DNA of 64,000 nucleotides from Auriscalpium vulgare (GCA_019915015.1 JAHBBC010000007.1:1240001-1304000); one strand, 5' to 3'. Counted from the first letter of the stretch, positions 49,093 through 61,348 are shown. Numbers and translations: made by a program. The notes: generated by a model not told the origin, from the letters alone.

Positions 49093-50390
49093 ATGCCGTT
49101 CCCCCTCCTGCGCCTCCCTCCCGAGCTGCGTCTGCTCGTCTACCGCATCTATCTCGCAGACCTCACCCGCCCACCCGCCCGCACCCAGCCACGCAATGAC
49201 CACATCCGCTTCCTTCACGTCTCCAGGGCCGTCTATTATGAGGCAGGCGCCCTCTTCCGCACATACGTCTCCTTCAGACATGAACGTCAAATCAACAACT
49301 TCTTGCGCGATCCCGACGCCCACAACATGTCCGCCGTCCTCTGGGCAGATGTCGCCAACGACGGCCGCACGGTCGTGGCCTCTCCGGTCAGCGAGCTCGT
49401 CCTGCCCTGCTGAGCCTGCCACTCACCTCGGAGTCCTTCTAGCGTGTGGAAACCCCGTTGTCGCGTCTCTACCTTGTTCTTCAAAGAATGGAGTCCTTGC
49501 GCTGCGTACGCGTATTTGATTGCCGACAGGGTATCCCAGCTCCTGGTGCGTTTAATTTCCCGTTGCCATCCGACGCTAGGCCCATACTAACGCGCGCCTT
49601 GTATTGCCCTTGTACAGCGTCTAAGAAATTCATCCGTTTGTCTTTTGAACGGGCCATGTTTCCGGGAGCACCGCCCAGCAAGCTCAAGGCGTATGCACTG
49701 CACCTAGACTCAACAACAACAGCGTCGCTCTTCGACAAGATCCCATCCGATCGACTGGAGACGCTGCGGATATCCGGAAACGCCAAGATGCGCGCGGGCC
49801 TCAAGTTCCCCGCTCTGCGCCACCTCGCGTTGCACGGCGTCACCGGAATTGACCTGGATCGCCGACCGCTTCACGAGAACATCATCGGCTGCGAGCTGGA
49901 GTCGTTCGCGTACTCAATGGGCGAGCGAATGGCGTTTGAAATCCGTGACGCGACCCTCAAGTCTCTGATCGGGGGGATCGGCAAGCATTTACGCAAGTTG
50001 GTCCTCCTCGACTGCAGCCGGGTCTCCAGCGAGGCGCTCATGGTGTGCCTTGGCGAGCTGCCGGACCTCGAGTACTTCGCGCTGGCCCTCGTCACAGTCT
50101 CCGAACTGCGCTACGACTTTGTAGCTTCCCTAAGCTCGAAGCTTCGCATCCTCAAGCTCGACATCAGGAACGCCTGGTTCGCCTCTCCATTGCCGGACGA
50201 AGAGCAGCGCATATGTGAGTCGACAGAGACCAACTTTCTACGGCGACGGCCGCCTCCGGACGAGCTCCAGATTCGCGTTCGCGATACGCACTGGACTGAG
50301 GACGGGAGGGAAGGAAGGTGGAGGGATCTGTCGGTTACGCGTGGCATTCGGTTGCTCATTGGGCCGTGGACTGCTAACGAGGATGTCTAA
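49093..50390 (+). CDS. F-box/LRR-like protein, unknown function
   Basis: Exons 49093-49398 and 49443-50390 with a 44-nt intron give 417 residues. The N-terminus (FPLLRLPPELRLLVYRIYLA) looks like the first helices of an F-box or related 'LPPELR' domain found in many fungal proteins. The C-terminal half has leucine-rich, repeat-like spacing (LETLRISGNAKM, LRHLALHGVTGIDL, LRKLVLLDCSRVSS, LRILKLDIRN) fitting an irregular LRR solenoid. By analogy it may be an SCF ubiquitin ligase adaptor, but the F-box is not certain. Confidence 0.68.
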
Positions 50391-50704
50391 TGATGGGCAT
50401 TGGGCACCACATACGTCTTTGCCACACATCATCCGGTGGCAATATGTAGCAGATCGATTGCCGTTTAGCCAGACGTACATTACTAGGAGAGAATAACAAC
50501 GAGATGTAACGTTACAGACCGCAAGAATACGTAGAGTCCATGTCCGACATGATAGAGATACTTAGACTGGTTACCTAGAGCTAAGTGACGAGCAAGCAAA
50601 GTACTGCTTCATAAAGAGATACTAAGGTAATCACGCTTTCTTATTCCGCTGCTGGCGTGAGTCAACTGGTGCGGAAGGGAGGGCAGAAGTCAACAAGGCT
50701 TACC
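50391..50704. other. Convergent intergenic region
   Basis: 3' flanks of two genes; nothing else seen. Confidence 0.5.
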
Positions 50705-51689
50705 CTAATAGACAGGCGCGCCAGCCGGTCGTCGGGCCCCAGCGTAGTAAGGATCACTGTATTGGCTGGCCTCGCTGTGCCCCGCACCGTACGGCGGCTG
50801 CGGCTGCGGCGGCGAGTTGTAAGGCTCGACAGGCTGGCTAAGCATGGCCACATCGCTCGCGGCACTCTCCTGCCTGTTGTGCCCGAACCGCTCATTCTGG
50901 AGTGTATCGGTCGACGCGCGTGAGTCCCAAGGGTCCCCCCGGTTGGTCATAGGTATGTCCTTGTTCAGGTTGGACGTGGAGTATACCGAGTCAAACTTGG
51001 TGTGATCAGCGCGTTGGCCGTTACCATAGCCAGAGATGACGATGAGGTAGTATGACTACCGAGTGGACGGTCAGATGATAGTCCGCTGCGGATGCAGTAT
51101 GCGTCGCACCTGCGTTATGGCCAACAAAACCCAAAGGCCACCCATCAGGCCGACGTCCACCCACGGAAATATTTCGCACATCTTGTCGCCCTCCGCTTGG
51201 AATGTGTCTGCAGTGGAGAAATACTTCTGAAGGCAGTTGGCCTTGGCTGTGTTATGTCGTCCGGCAGAGAGCCCAATCCACACTGCAGCAACGGAGAATG
51301 CGGCCACGGTGATCATGATGTTCAACGTGGTGTACCGTCGGAATGTGATTGGTTGCTCCTAGGAGAGATTAGTATCTAAAAACATGAGTATGGCAAACAG
51401 GGCGCACCCTTGCAACGCCAAGGAAGCCGATGACTTGTGTTGCAGCACCGACATAGCAGATGGCAGCAAGGACCCACGGTGCAAAAGATGGTGACGCTGC
51501 TCCAACAACTGACAGGCGGGGACAGTTAGTTGATCGGCAAATGTGAAGGAGCAACGCAGGCGTACTCTTAGTAGTCGCCACGGCCAAGGTTCCTACGATG
51601 ATGCCCAGCGCAAACTGTTCGGTCAAAACGGCGTATATGCCTGCGTTCATCACCGGAATTGCGCAGCAGCAGTAGTTTCGGGGTTTCAT
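50705..51689 (-). CDS. Four-helix membrane protein, unknown function
   Basis: Exons 51689-51566, 51508-51408, 51358-51110 and 51055-50705 give 274 residues with exact phases. Four hydrophobic helices: GIYAVLTEQFALGIIVGTLA, PWVLAAICYVGAATQVIGFL, LNIMITVAAFSVAAVWIGLS and VGLMGGLWVLLAITQSYYLI. The second loop between helices 3 and 4 has two Cys (ANCLQKYF, DKMCEIF). The cytosolic tail is Ser/Gln/Pro/Tyr-rich (PYNSPPQPQPPYGAG). The layout is tetraspan-like and common in basidiomycete genomes; no function is known to me. Confidence 0.78.
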
Positions 51690-52026
51690 GATGTCGTGTG
51701 AAGGTCGTGGTGAATATCAGGGGTCAATGCGTGCTGGAGATGATTGGACGCGCGGGTAAGCCGAGAAGGTGCAAATGGGACAAAGGGCGGCTGTGCGAGC
51801 TGCTGAAGGGCCTGCAATCAAACAGTCGTGTATCTGGAAGGTTGGAAGATGGAGGTGGGAAGCAAGCGCAGAGGGAAGGGTGTGGCGACGGGGACAGCCC
51901 CCGAGCGGCGAGCGCTATTAGCTGGGCGCGCATCGGGGCCGTGTCACAGTGACGCAGTGTCACGCCTCCACACAAAGCCCGTCACCGCCTCGTCCGCCGC
52001 CTTGCCCGACACCGATACCTTCCACC
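51690..52026. promoter_or_regulatory. Divergent promoter region
   Basis: 337 bp between the start codons of the four-helix protein gene and the NPC2-like gene; no distinct element identified. Confidence 0.4.
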
Positions 52027-52789
52027 ATGGCCCGCCTCTCTGTCCTTGCGTTGCTCGCACTGTCCTTGTTCTCGGTTTCCCATGCAACGCCTCTTGGCTC
52101 CCAGGAGACCCTCGCTGTCCAGGAGCCCCCTGTCCATACGACAGAGGGTGGTCTTGGTCCGACTGCGGTGAGTATCGGAACCTGATGGCACCAGCGCGTT
52201 CTGACGTGCGTCTTGCTCGTTCTATCAGGCTTGTCTACAGACCCAATTCAGATTGAGTCTATCGATGTGTCCCCTGATCCTCCAAAGCCCGGTCAGAACA
52301 TGACGGTCACCGTCAAGGCGAGAGTGCCGTTGAGACGGTGGAGGTATGTTTGCACAGGATTGCCAGGCGTCAGGTCTTCCCCCCCCTCATACAACTTTAG
52401 GAGGGCGCCTATGCCGACGTCACTGTGAAATTGGGCCTCATCAAGCTTCTGCAGAAGCAGTTTGACCTTTGCGAGGAGGCGTACGTGATCAACAAACCCT
52501 TACTGCATAGTGGCGCTGATTTCATTCGTACAGGCGCAACGCTGACACCACCGTGAAGTGCCCTGTCGACAAGGGTAGTTACGAGGTCGTGCAAACTGTC
52601 GAGTTGCCAAAGGAAATTCCTAAAGGCGAGATTTACATCCCCTAGTCCACGTTGTCGTTTCTTACGCGCTCTCTGTTAGCCAAGTTCTCGGTTGATGTGC
52701 GGGCATACACCTACGATGACGAAGACTTGTTCTGTGTCAACCTCAAGGTCGATTTCATGAAGAAGTTTCCCCTCAAGTTCGGCTGGTAA
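52027..52789 (+). CDS. NPC2: NPC2/ML-domain secreted lipid-transfer protein
   Basis: Exons 52027-52167, 52229-52343, 52401-52480, 52534-52625 and 52680-52789; about 179 residues. A signal peptide (MARLSVLALLALSLFSVSHA) is followed by the ML domain: SDCG, IQIESIDVSPDPPKPGQN, EEGAYADVTVKLGLIKLL, FDLCEEARNADTTVKCPV, and DDEDLFCVNLKVDFMKKF with a C-terminal FGW. It matches fungal phosphatidylglycerol/phosphatidylinositol transfer proteins, the yeast Npc2 sterol carriers of the vacuole. Two bases are missing: in GGG at about 52146-52148 (expected EGWSWSDCG) and at about 52331 (expected ETVEEG). Exon phases support both. The last intron is GC-AG (GCGAGA). Confidence 0.88.
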
Positions 52790-53328
52790 ACACCACATCT
52801 TCTCGCATAACGATTCACGACCTTTTCCTTGCTGCGTGTGCGATAATGCACGCCTATGTGTTTCTCTGTACATCTACCGTGCGCCATAATATCATTGCCT
52901 CGTGTGGGAGCTCGTTACGAGTCCTCCAGCGTTCATCATACGTGAACTTCTGATCCGCCAGAGGCCTACAGTATGCCTCGTGTTTGACGCAAAAGCGCAG
53001 CCTAGTCTATGCGTACCGGATGTTCGGTGAGCCAACGCTTGTAACTGTAGTCTTCGGCCGTTGGAGAACTTCGTGTTAGCCGAGGTCATTGTGATTTCCA
53101 CGCAGCATACAAGGCGCCCTTGAGTCCCGAGTCGGCTTTATGGCTTTATGCTGGTAGCTTGCCATGAGGATGCGCCAACTACATGGACAAAGTTGGGCAC
53201 AGCCTCCCACCGCATTGGGAGGACAAGAGGAACGCTCGGAATCATGTTTTGCATGACCCGTCATTTATAAAAGCGCGGACTGGTGCAGGAGTTTCAGCAG
53301 TATCCTCCCACCAACAGAACTTCCCAGC
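52790..53328. other. Intergenic
   Basis: 3' flank of the NPC2-like gene and promoter of the following small gene, including its TATA box; no other gene seen. Confidence 0.5.
53266..53273 (+). promoter_or_regulatory. TATA box
   Basis: TATAAAAG 56 bp upstream of ATG 53329, suggesting a regulated, possibly highly expressed small gene. Confidence 0.55.
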
Positions 53329-53746
53329 ATGGCCGCCGCAGACTACGACGTTCAGCTTCAGATTCCACAATGACACCCAATGGACCGCGACTTTTGAAGT
53401 CTGGGGCCCAAACCCCCAGGGTCCGCGGAAACGGCGTTGTGGTCCTGCTCAGGCCGCACGACGCCGTCGCGTTCATGGTGAACGCGTCGACGACTTACTT
53501 CTACTGCCTGAGGCACCACGGCCTGGAGACCCGATTCTCGTGAGTACTCTTGACTTAACGGACATATTCTCCGTTAATGTGTGGCCCGACAGTGTCCAAG
53601 TGCGCTTCGACACGATGACGACCATTGCAGAGATCGTCCCGCCTGCCTTGCCCGCCAATTATCACCAGATCACCAACTGGCCGGTGATGGAGGGTATTAC
53701 GATCAGGCGCCTGCGGCCGCTGGCCCATCACATCTCTGGTTGGTGA
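53329..53746 (+). CDS. Small protein, paralogue of 48129-48548, frame disrupted
   Basis: Exons 53329-53539 and 53593-53746. Coding sequence starts MAAADYDVQLQI, continues in another frame with NDTQWTATFEVWGPNP, then in a third with GNGVVVLLRPHDAV and STTYFYCLRHHGLE, and after the 53-nt intron with VQVRFDTMTTIAEIVPP. The pattern DY-V-L-I-NDT, VVLL-P-D and STY-Y-L, and the intron position, match the gene at 48129-48548. Two extra bases explain the shifts: one C near 53367-53370 and one in CCCCC near 53410-53414. The promoter and splice sites are intact, so base-call error is as likely as a young pseudogene. Confidence 0.55.
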
Positions 53747-54110
53747 GTAGATGCCCAACGGTCATAAGGTTCTATCTGACGCCTCTCCACCACGCAGAAA
53801 ACGCCCCGGAAGATGCTCGAAGGACATGTAGCGCTTGTATGTGATTATTAGATAGTATTCATCGCCTGGACCTTGTAGACCCCCTTGCTTCGTTGTACAT
53901 ACTGCTCTAATTCTGCGACGCCAATCAGTACTATAGACTCGCTCTCAAAGTCGGTCGTGAGCACTTGGTCCTCGCAATGTTCCATAAATAGTGAGCACGT
54001 GGCACGCGTACTTGGTACTTACGCGCGCGCGGCGGTGGCGATCTCTTCGACTTTGTTTCTCGCTTGGGCACCTTGTGTTTTCTTCTGCCGACACCGCGAG
54101 CGCCATCAAC
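53747..54110. other. Intergenic
   Basis: 3' flank of the small gene and promoter of the next; no gene seen. Confidence 0.5.
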
Positions 54111-57100
54111 ATGTCGCTCGCTGACCTGACCCGCAACTCCTTCCAGAGCGGTATTCCTCCGGCAAAAGCAAGTATCGCACTCTCACGTCTTCTTGCTCTG
54201 CTCATGTGTGCTCCTCACCTAGTGGGTCGGTCTCTGCAGGCTGTTTCTTGCCAAACAGCCGCGCCACACCATCGAGGACTCCGGGAGAGCCGTCAGCAGT
54301 CAGTTTCTCCATCTCACCAACCCGCAGCCCATGCTGCTTACTCAAACACGGTCGCAGATTCCGTCCTCATCCTGTTCAGTTCTTACGCCGGAGACCCATC
54401 CCTGCAAGGCTACCTCAAGGAAGCCATACAATCTGGCCTGCTATCATTGCCTATATTCGTCACTACATTCCTCCAGGCTGCGCGCTCGCCTGAGCTGCAC
54501 AATGCCGCCACTCTCGACATACTCTGCCGAATAGCCATCGACGCCCAATTTGCCTCTGGCCCGAACCCCATGAGCACCGTCATACTATTCTCAGAAGGCC
54601 CAGATCTTGTACTCGCTACCATCCGTGACGGACTGGTCTTGCTGAAGACCGCATACACCCTTCCCATATCCCACTTTCATCGGCTCATTGAGTCTGTTGG
54701 CGAGCTCCTCATCATGCTGCTGAACTCCGTCGCCGACGTGTCGAAGGCGTCCAATGCGCAGGTGGCGGCTTGCGTCGACGATGCTAAAGGCGTCCTGCAG
54801 CTCTTTCCGCTGAATCCAGTTGTTCGAATGGCGCTGGAGAAATTCGTTGTGTCATTGAGCTCGTTCGCGGACGCGGACATTATGGGACAACATCAAATAG
54901 TACCACTGCACTCTTCTTTCACCAAAGGCGATATCCTGGCCCCTAGCCCTGAAAATGAAATAGTCTCGTGTAGCCTGGTCTTATATCATTTGGTGGGTTC
55001 TCCTTTCTATTATGGACCGTTTTTGATAGCCTATGTGTAAGTCTAGGTTGTTGACAGGTCCAAGGACTATGGGGCAGGCGACGGTGTCAATGCAACAGCG
55101 GTCCTGATCTGCGCATACAGGGTAACCTTCTGGACGCTTCCTAAGTTCTATGTTCAACTGTTCTTGTCGGCCATAACGTGCCTATCGCAAGACTTATCCC
55201 CTCTGGCCCGCAAGCTCAACCTGTCTATCTGGCGTGCATTTGTGATTGGCCGAGTACTATTTTCTGTAATATATCCAAGATCAGCGTGTTGAAATGCAAC
55301 ACAGCTTCCTCGCCTGCTCGTTTCGTTTGAGAAAGCTCTTGAGGCTGAAGGGGTGAGCTCCGCTGACTCGGTGCGTTCCCCTACTGGCTGCCAAGAAGCT
55401 GTCTGATGGCAACGGACAGCGATCGGCAATACGGGATGCCTGGGGGATGATTTGCTCGGGTGGCCAGCCATTGACCTCTCTTTTGGCACAGTACGAGGCC
55501 TCACTGGCCATGGTAAATGGGCAGGACCAACTGGGCGAGAGCATGGACAAGTGGGTTCGCATTTTCTATTGTTGCGGCGCCTACTCACATGCCACATAGA
55601 ACTTCCTCATTTACCCGCACATTCACTCATCAGTTGCTTTCGCTGGGGATCATCGACCAAGCCTTCGTCGCAAGATCAGACCCCACACTGCCGAATGACA
55701 ATACATCCCGTCTAATCTCAGAGGCGAGAGACGCTGGAGTCGACCTCGAGGTAACGGGCATGCCAACTTGCTAGCCTTGACCTTCTCATTCTCTGGCAGA
55801 TGTACCTTGGCTCCAAACTCTCCGCAGACAATGGCGACGATGACATCAATGCGCTTCTGGAGCGCATATATGCAGACTTCAGCTGCCATGCTACTTTTGC
55901 AGAAATCATCAAGAAGGTGAGTTGCACGACCTATGTGACGGTACTGTGAATGATAATCTTTTTCAAGCGCTTTGCAGCTCTCTCGGTCAATTATGACGTG
56001 GACACGCTCAGTCATCTAGCAAGAGTGCTTTATAACAACGAATTCGCCTTGGAGGTGGTTTCACTGCACGTAAAGGTATCAGACCTCGTTGCGCATGCTC
56101 TGGTTGTTCTCGAGGAATACGACACCGAGACAGTAGGTGCGTTCGTGGCAGCTCTCAATGGAGCCCAGTTGACCACGCACAGGTGACCCGCAGACAGCTG
56201 TGAGCCATCTAGGAGACATAGTCATCTTCTTGCAAGTGACCGTCACCCGCTACAACGTCAGTCGTGGACAAGATTCCAGAAGTGCTCATACTTAACGCCG
56301 TGATGTCAGCTGTCGCACGGTACACTGCACTTTCGGGATAAAAGGCTCGACCTCAACTTTCTTCGTACAACGCACCTCGTACACCGACCATCAAGCCTCC
56401 AGGGCGAGCGGCGAGGCGCCCTTGCCGTCTGGTCCAAGGCGCTGTTCGACAAGAACAGCGAAGGCATCGAAGACGGCATCTTACGGTAGGCAGTAGTATA
56501 TTTTCTCTCTATACAGCTGCTCTAAGATCAGTCCACAGGTCAACGCGCCCCAAAACGTTGCTAGCGTTAGCTGCCACCCTATGCTGTAGCGCCATCAACG
56601 CCTGCGCAGAGCACAAGATCGATCCCGAAGTTCTCAGCAACGGCATCTCGTACTTCCTGAGTCCGCTCTTGAACTGGACCCTGGTAGGAATCGTGCAAGC
56701 CCTCCTCAGAGAGGTGCGGATGACGAGGTGCGTTTACTCCTTGCGACTCACTACTCGCTGTGTATCTTTACACTGCATCAGGTTCCATTCTCTGCAACAC
56801 CTAAATGTCCTCCGAGTTCTGCTGCTATCTCCGACCTTCCCCCCTCCCGTGATGCGCCTCTGCGGCCTGAGCGTCCTTCGCCTCTTTTCAGATCCGTCAC
56901 TGCAGCAATTCATACCGCAGATCCCCGAGGTCGCAGCCATCAAGACTACAGTGTCCAAGGCTCTTGGTTTCCCAGAAGCCGGTGGGTGTACATGCGTCCT
57001 ATCGTTCCTGGCGACTAACCCGTGTGGGCAGGCCCTTCGCAGTTGTCGCCGTCCATAGCAGGACCTGCTGCTCCAGTGGAGCCCGCCCTTCAAGCCATCC

Positions 57101-57636
57101 GCGCCGCCATCGCCCAGATGCAGTCGGGCAAAGCCCCCGCCATCGACGTCCCGGCATGTCTGCACGTCACGTCCCCCACACGCTTCCTCCGGCTGCTCTG
57201 GGCGCAGCTGAGCGCCGCCGTCGGGGTGCACATCAACCTCGACGCCGCCAAGTGCCTAGCGGTGTTCGTATTAGCTACCCCGCGGACGCCCCGCACGCCG
57301 CCGCTCCTGCCGATCTTCCTGCACAACATGTTCCCGTCGCTTATTGACGCGATCGACGAGGACAAGCAACGCGCGGCGCAGTCGGTCGCCGCGGAGTTGC
57401 TCGTTACGGTCGTCGCTTCGAGCGTGATGTCCGCGCTGTACCTTGAGCGGGCTGTCTTTGCGGCGAGCCGCCAGCAGCGGCATCCACTAGGCGAGTCGAG
57501 TATCGCAATGGCGCGGCGCCTCGCCGCAGAACTGCGTTTGCGCAAGTCTAGTCCGACGGCGAAACTTATCGCTGAGCGCTTGGCATCGTCGGCGACTTTT
57601 GTAGCCAGCTTTCCTGTGTTCAAAACAGAGCTATGA
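54111..57636 (+). CDS. Probable Mediator complex subunit 5 (MED5/NUT1)
   Basis: A long helical protein of about 950 residues in roughly eleven exons. Resolved: 54111-54167 (MSLADLTRNSFQSGIPPAK), 54223-54992, from 55047 (VVDRSKDYGAGDGV), coding near 55312-55380, 55390-55549 and 55600-55917, and the C-terminal exon from about 57033 ending at FVASFPVFKTEL. The first exons (WVGLCRLFLAKQPR) and the C-terminal part (GKAPAIDVPACLHVTSPTRF, NLDAAKCLAVFVL) resemble basidiomycete MED5 as I remember it, a Mediator tail subunit; this is the main uncertainty. Intron 1 is GC-AG with the ideal donor GCAAGT. One base seems missing in CCC near 54327-54331 (frame moves from LTNPQP to AAYSNTVADSV). Confidence 0.55.
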
Positions 57637-57877
57637 TAGAGGGTTCGTAGCGACAGGGAGTGCGCAGGAGTGCAGGATGGTGTGTTTATACAATGCGAAT
57701 AGAGAGGCCCCCACAAAAAAAGTCAAGTTCCCGTGTCTAATTTCAAGGCTCCGGCGGTGGCGTCGCAGTTGGGTTGGCTGTAGCATACATATGAGCAGAT
57801 ACTAGTTAACCAAGGCTAGACGTACGTACGGCAGCAAGCTTGATCTGCGCTACAGAGCTGATCAGGAGGGCAAGCGA

Positions 57878-59664
57878 CTAGGCAGTTCGTGTCTCCCGAA
57901 TTCTATGACGTTCCTTAGCAACGACGTGTGCAACGACGAACAGACTTGACGCACCTTCAACAGTTCGTCTGGTATCGCCGGCGCGTGGGGATGGTATTCT
58001 GGCTGTATGGTACACGAATGTATGCCGTGGTGGTGCAAGAGTTTTCGAATGGATGCCGCAACGGGCATGAAGTCGACACTGCGAGATGCAGTAACATGCA
58101 CCGAGGCGATGATTTTCGACTCAGAAAGCTGCCAAATGTGGAGCTCATGGACCGAAAGCACCCCGTTCACGGTAAGGATAGCATTGCGGACGTCTTCCAG
58201 TGATATCTCTGACGGCACACCCTGCAGCAAGATAAACGACGTGCTGCGGACTGGATGTACGTTGGGCATCAGTACATACGAGCAAAGCTTGACGACAATT
58301 GACATACCTAGCGGGAGAGCAGATTGGAAGATGATGGCTGTGATGACAAGACTGATGAGAGGGTCACAGTAATACTTGAAGCTCCAGGATGTCAACCAGA
58401 TGATCAAGCCTGTCGCAATGACGCCAACGTTCCCCAGTGCATCGCCGAGGACATGGAGCAGTAGGGCCTTCATGTTCATCGAGCCACCATGGCTATGACC
58501 ATGGTGATGGTCAGAAGCAGTCGACCAATCGTCGCTGGCCGGTATCGAGTTTTGGGGATGCTCGACATGCGTATGCGGTACTTGGATCAATGGAGTGCGC
58601 TCCGTGGCCTGCGAGGTTTCGCTGATAGAATCCGGTACCGATTCGCCCGAAACAGCGGGTTTCAAACCATTGGAGTCCGGTGACGACAGAGCGTCTAGCG
58701 ATGGACGAGAGCGAGACTTACTAGGACGCTTGCGCCGACGATCAATTGGTGAGGGCGACCGTCCGCGGGCAAGGTCGTTGGCGGTCTGCACGAAAGACGC
58801 TCGTGTCGCAGCGGGGTGACCGTAGATGGAGGAGAAGGAGCTGGAGCGCTCTCGTCCGTGATGCGACTGCGTGGCGCGGAAGGAGACCGGGGATTGGATG
58901 GGTTCGTGGGTGTCCTCAATGGGGACATTGACGACACTCGACGCTCTGGACGTCGCCAGACTTTTCGAAGGGGATTGGTCGTGGGAGTGAGAGTGTCCAT
59001 GCTCTGGTTATGTTAAGTGAATATCGGTTTGCAGGGCGAAGAGGATCGGCACCGTACCGTGGAACAGAAAGAGGCCTACGATGTTCGAGGCCAACCCCAA
59101 GGATCCCACGATGACAACAAGCTTTGGACTGGATACCTCTGCACATGCCAGATGAGCGCCGAGAATACGAAGGAGGGCACTACGCACCTGGCGTTGTGAA
59201 GAATCGCTGTAAGGCTTCGAGGGAAATCGAGAAACAGAGAGCCAGGAGGAATACTCCATTGACCAGGGCAGCAAGAATTTCTGCCCTGTGCCACCCGTAG
59301 GAGTACTGCGTACTTGGTGCGGACTGCGCAGTTAACTGATGCGGGGCCATGTGAGTCCAAGCAGACGGCAAGAGGAAGAAGGAGTGACCTTGATAGCATA
59401 CAAGGCGATGATCAAGCTGACTACATCACTGTGGCATGTGGTTAGCCTTGAACAGAGCGGACAGTAAGTGAAGCATACTTGAGCATGTGGAAGCTGTCGG
59501 CGACAAGAGCGAGAGATCCCACTGCATAGCCTGAAGGGTGGTCGGTCAGCGCGCATGTCATACACGACTACCGGGAAATGTGGCGCACCGACGATGATTT
59601 CAACGAGGAAGAAGAAGACATCGATGACCAGAAGAATGGATATTCGCGCTGTGCGTGAAAGCAT
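57878..59664 (-). CDS. ZRC1: CDF-family zinc transporter (Zrc1/Cot1-like)
   Basis: Exons 59664-59589, 59530-59479, 59428-59389, 59335-59188, 59138-59058, 59003-58308, 58250-57955 and 57913-57878 give 474 residues. Helices 1-2 carry SLALVADSFHMLNDVVSL; YGWHRAEILAALVNGVF follows. A His-rich loop (EHGHSHSHD, DHHHGHSHGG) with a long Ser/Arg stretch precedes HVLGDALGNVGVI and the cytosolic domain (LSVHELHIWQLSES, VHVTASRSVDF). Zinc-site Asp and His residues of both metal-binding helices are present. It would move zinc into the vacuole in exchange for protons. The last exon is weak; without the 41-nt final intron the frame runs on to 57862. The usual Cys-rich tail of fungal Zrc1 is absent. Confidence 0.92.
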
Positions 59665-59994
59665 GACTGGGTGAAGGAGAGTAGCAATTCGGCGAGCCTC
59701 CGAGACAACTGGCGTCATCCCACCATAGCTGACCAAGCTCGCGCAGCCTTGCAGAGCCTTACGCTCACCGCAGACGAACTGCAGGACTTATTTGCTGCAT
59801 GCACACGGGCTTTTTGTAAGACAAGCAGACGGCGTGCATCTCAAGCCCCCGAGCCTACGTAGACAGCTGGACTGGCAAATGCAATTGAACCTGAGGCCCA
59901 GGTGAGCGGAGGCTGTGGCGTGCGATCATCTGTGCAGTCGTATTTTCCCTCTTGTCGGTGCCCTCAGCGACAGCTATCCACCATCTCGCACCAA
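59665..59994. promoter_or_regulatory. Divergent promoter, zinc transporter and eIF3h
   Basis: 330 bp between opposite start codons. No TATA element or clear zinc-response motif was recognised. Confidence 0.4.
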
Positions 59995-61348
59995 ATGGCT
60001 ACCTCTATGGCAGCCGCCCTTGCGGCGTCCCTCCCTGCCCCGCAAGCTGCACCCACACCGGCTGCTCCCACGCACGATGTCATCCCTGCATCCATGTCCA
60101 AAGTCATCGACATCGAGGCGGAGATCCCTGTGACTTCAGTTCAGCTTGACGGGCTGGTAAGATCGCCTTGCGCGCGTTTCTGCTCTTCGCTACTGGTCCT
60201 TACTCATGGCCTCCAGGTTGTTTCCAAAATCATCAAACACAGCTCCGATTCAGCCTCCCACACCGCGCACGGCCTGCTCTTGGGTCTCGACCTCGACGGC
60301 ACATTGGAGATCTCGGGATCGTTTCCTCTGCCTCATAACTCAGGCGATGAAGACGACAGGTCCTCTAAAACCACCGGTGAGTATATGCCTCACCTCCGCC
60401 GGCAGGAGCAGCTCATTTACCGAATGACCAGGCCGCTACCAGGCGTCCGTGTTGCGATCGCTGAAAGAGGTCCGCGCGGATGACAGCGTGGTCGGATTCT
60501 ATCAGTCGACCACAATGGGTGCCTTCTTCAGCCATACGCTAGTCGACACGCAAGCCATTCACCAAGACAAGCTCAGGCATGGCGGAATCGTGATCGTACA
60601 TGGTGAGTGACAGCGTCGTAAGACCTCCATTGCCATCTGAAGATCCCTGTTTAGATGTCTCGCAGACTACGCGGGGAAATGCCTCTTTCCGCGCGTTCCG
60701 TTTGTCGAAAGAATTCTTGAATGCTTACCGCAAAAACTCGTTCAGCGCACGCTCGTACGTTCATTTCCTCGGTCCTTGGCATAGATGCTCACCGAGGCAT
60801 CTTGCAGTCTAATCAGCAACAAATTGACGTTCTCATCCCTTCTCGAGGAAGTCCCTCTCAAGATCCGCACAAATCCACTTCTCAGCGCCTTCCTTGAGAC
60901 CCTCACCGAACATCACCGATCTACCCTACCTCAGGCTCATCCCTCGGAAACATTCTCCGCCGCCGTGCCGCCCTTATACTCCACATCATTAGACCTCGGC
61001 AACGCCGCCCTGACAAAAAACCTCGAGCATGTCATCGAGACCATGGACAGTTACAAAACCGAGGAGGGGAACCTTGCATACCATGCGAGACAAATTGCCC
61101 GCGAGAAGGCGCGTGCCGAGTCGTACGTCGCGAAACGGAAGGATGAGAATGCGAGTCGCGTCGCGCAAGGTCTCGCTCCACTGCCCGAGGAAGACATCAG
61201 CCGTCTGTTTAAGATCCCACCGGAGCCGAGCCGACTAGAGAGTCTATTGCTGCTGGGTCAGGTCGACGCGTACGCGAAGACGCTGGAGGGGACGTCAAGT
61301 ACGACCTTGGTGAAGATGTACGCCGCAAAGGCAAGTTCCGAGATATGA
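59995..61348 (+). CDS. Translation initiation factor eIF3 subunit h
   Basis: Exons 59995-60156, 60217-60376, 60432-60602, 60655-60754 and 60808-61348 give 377 residues. The MPN domain is at the N-terminus: VTSVQLDGLVVSKIIKHSSD, TAHGLLLGLDLDGTLEISGS, GRYQASVLRSLKEVRADDSV, VGFYQSTTMGAFFSHTLVDT. It lacks the JAMM zinc ligands, as expected for this non-catalytic subunit. The C-terminal half is helical (LTKNLEHVIETMDSYKTEEG, ARQIAREKARAESYVAKRK). All phases agree, with no base errors. Confidence 0.93.
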
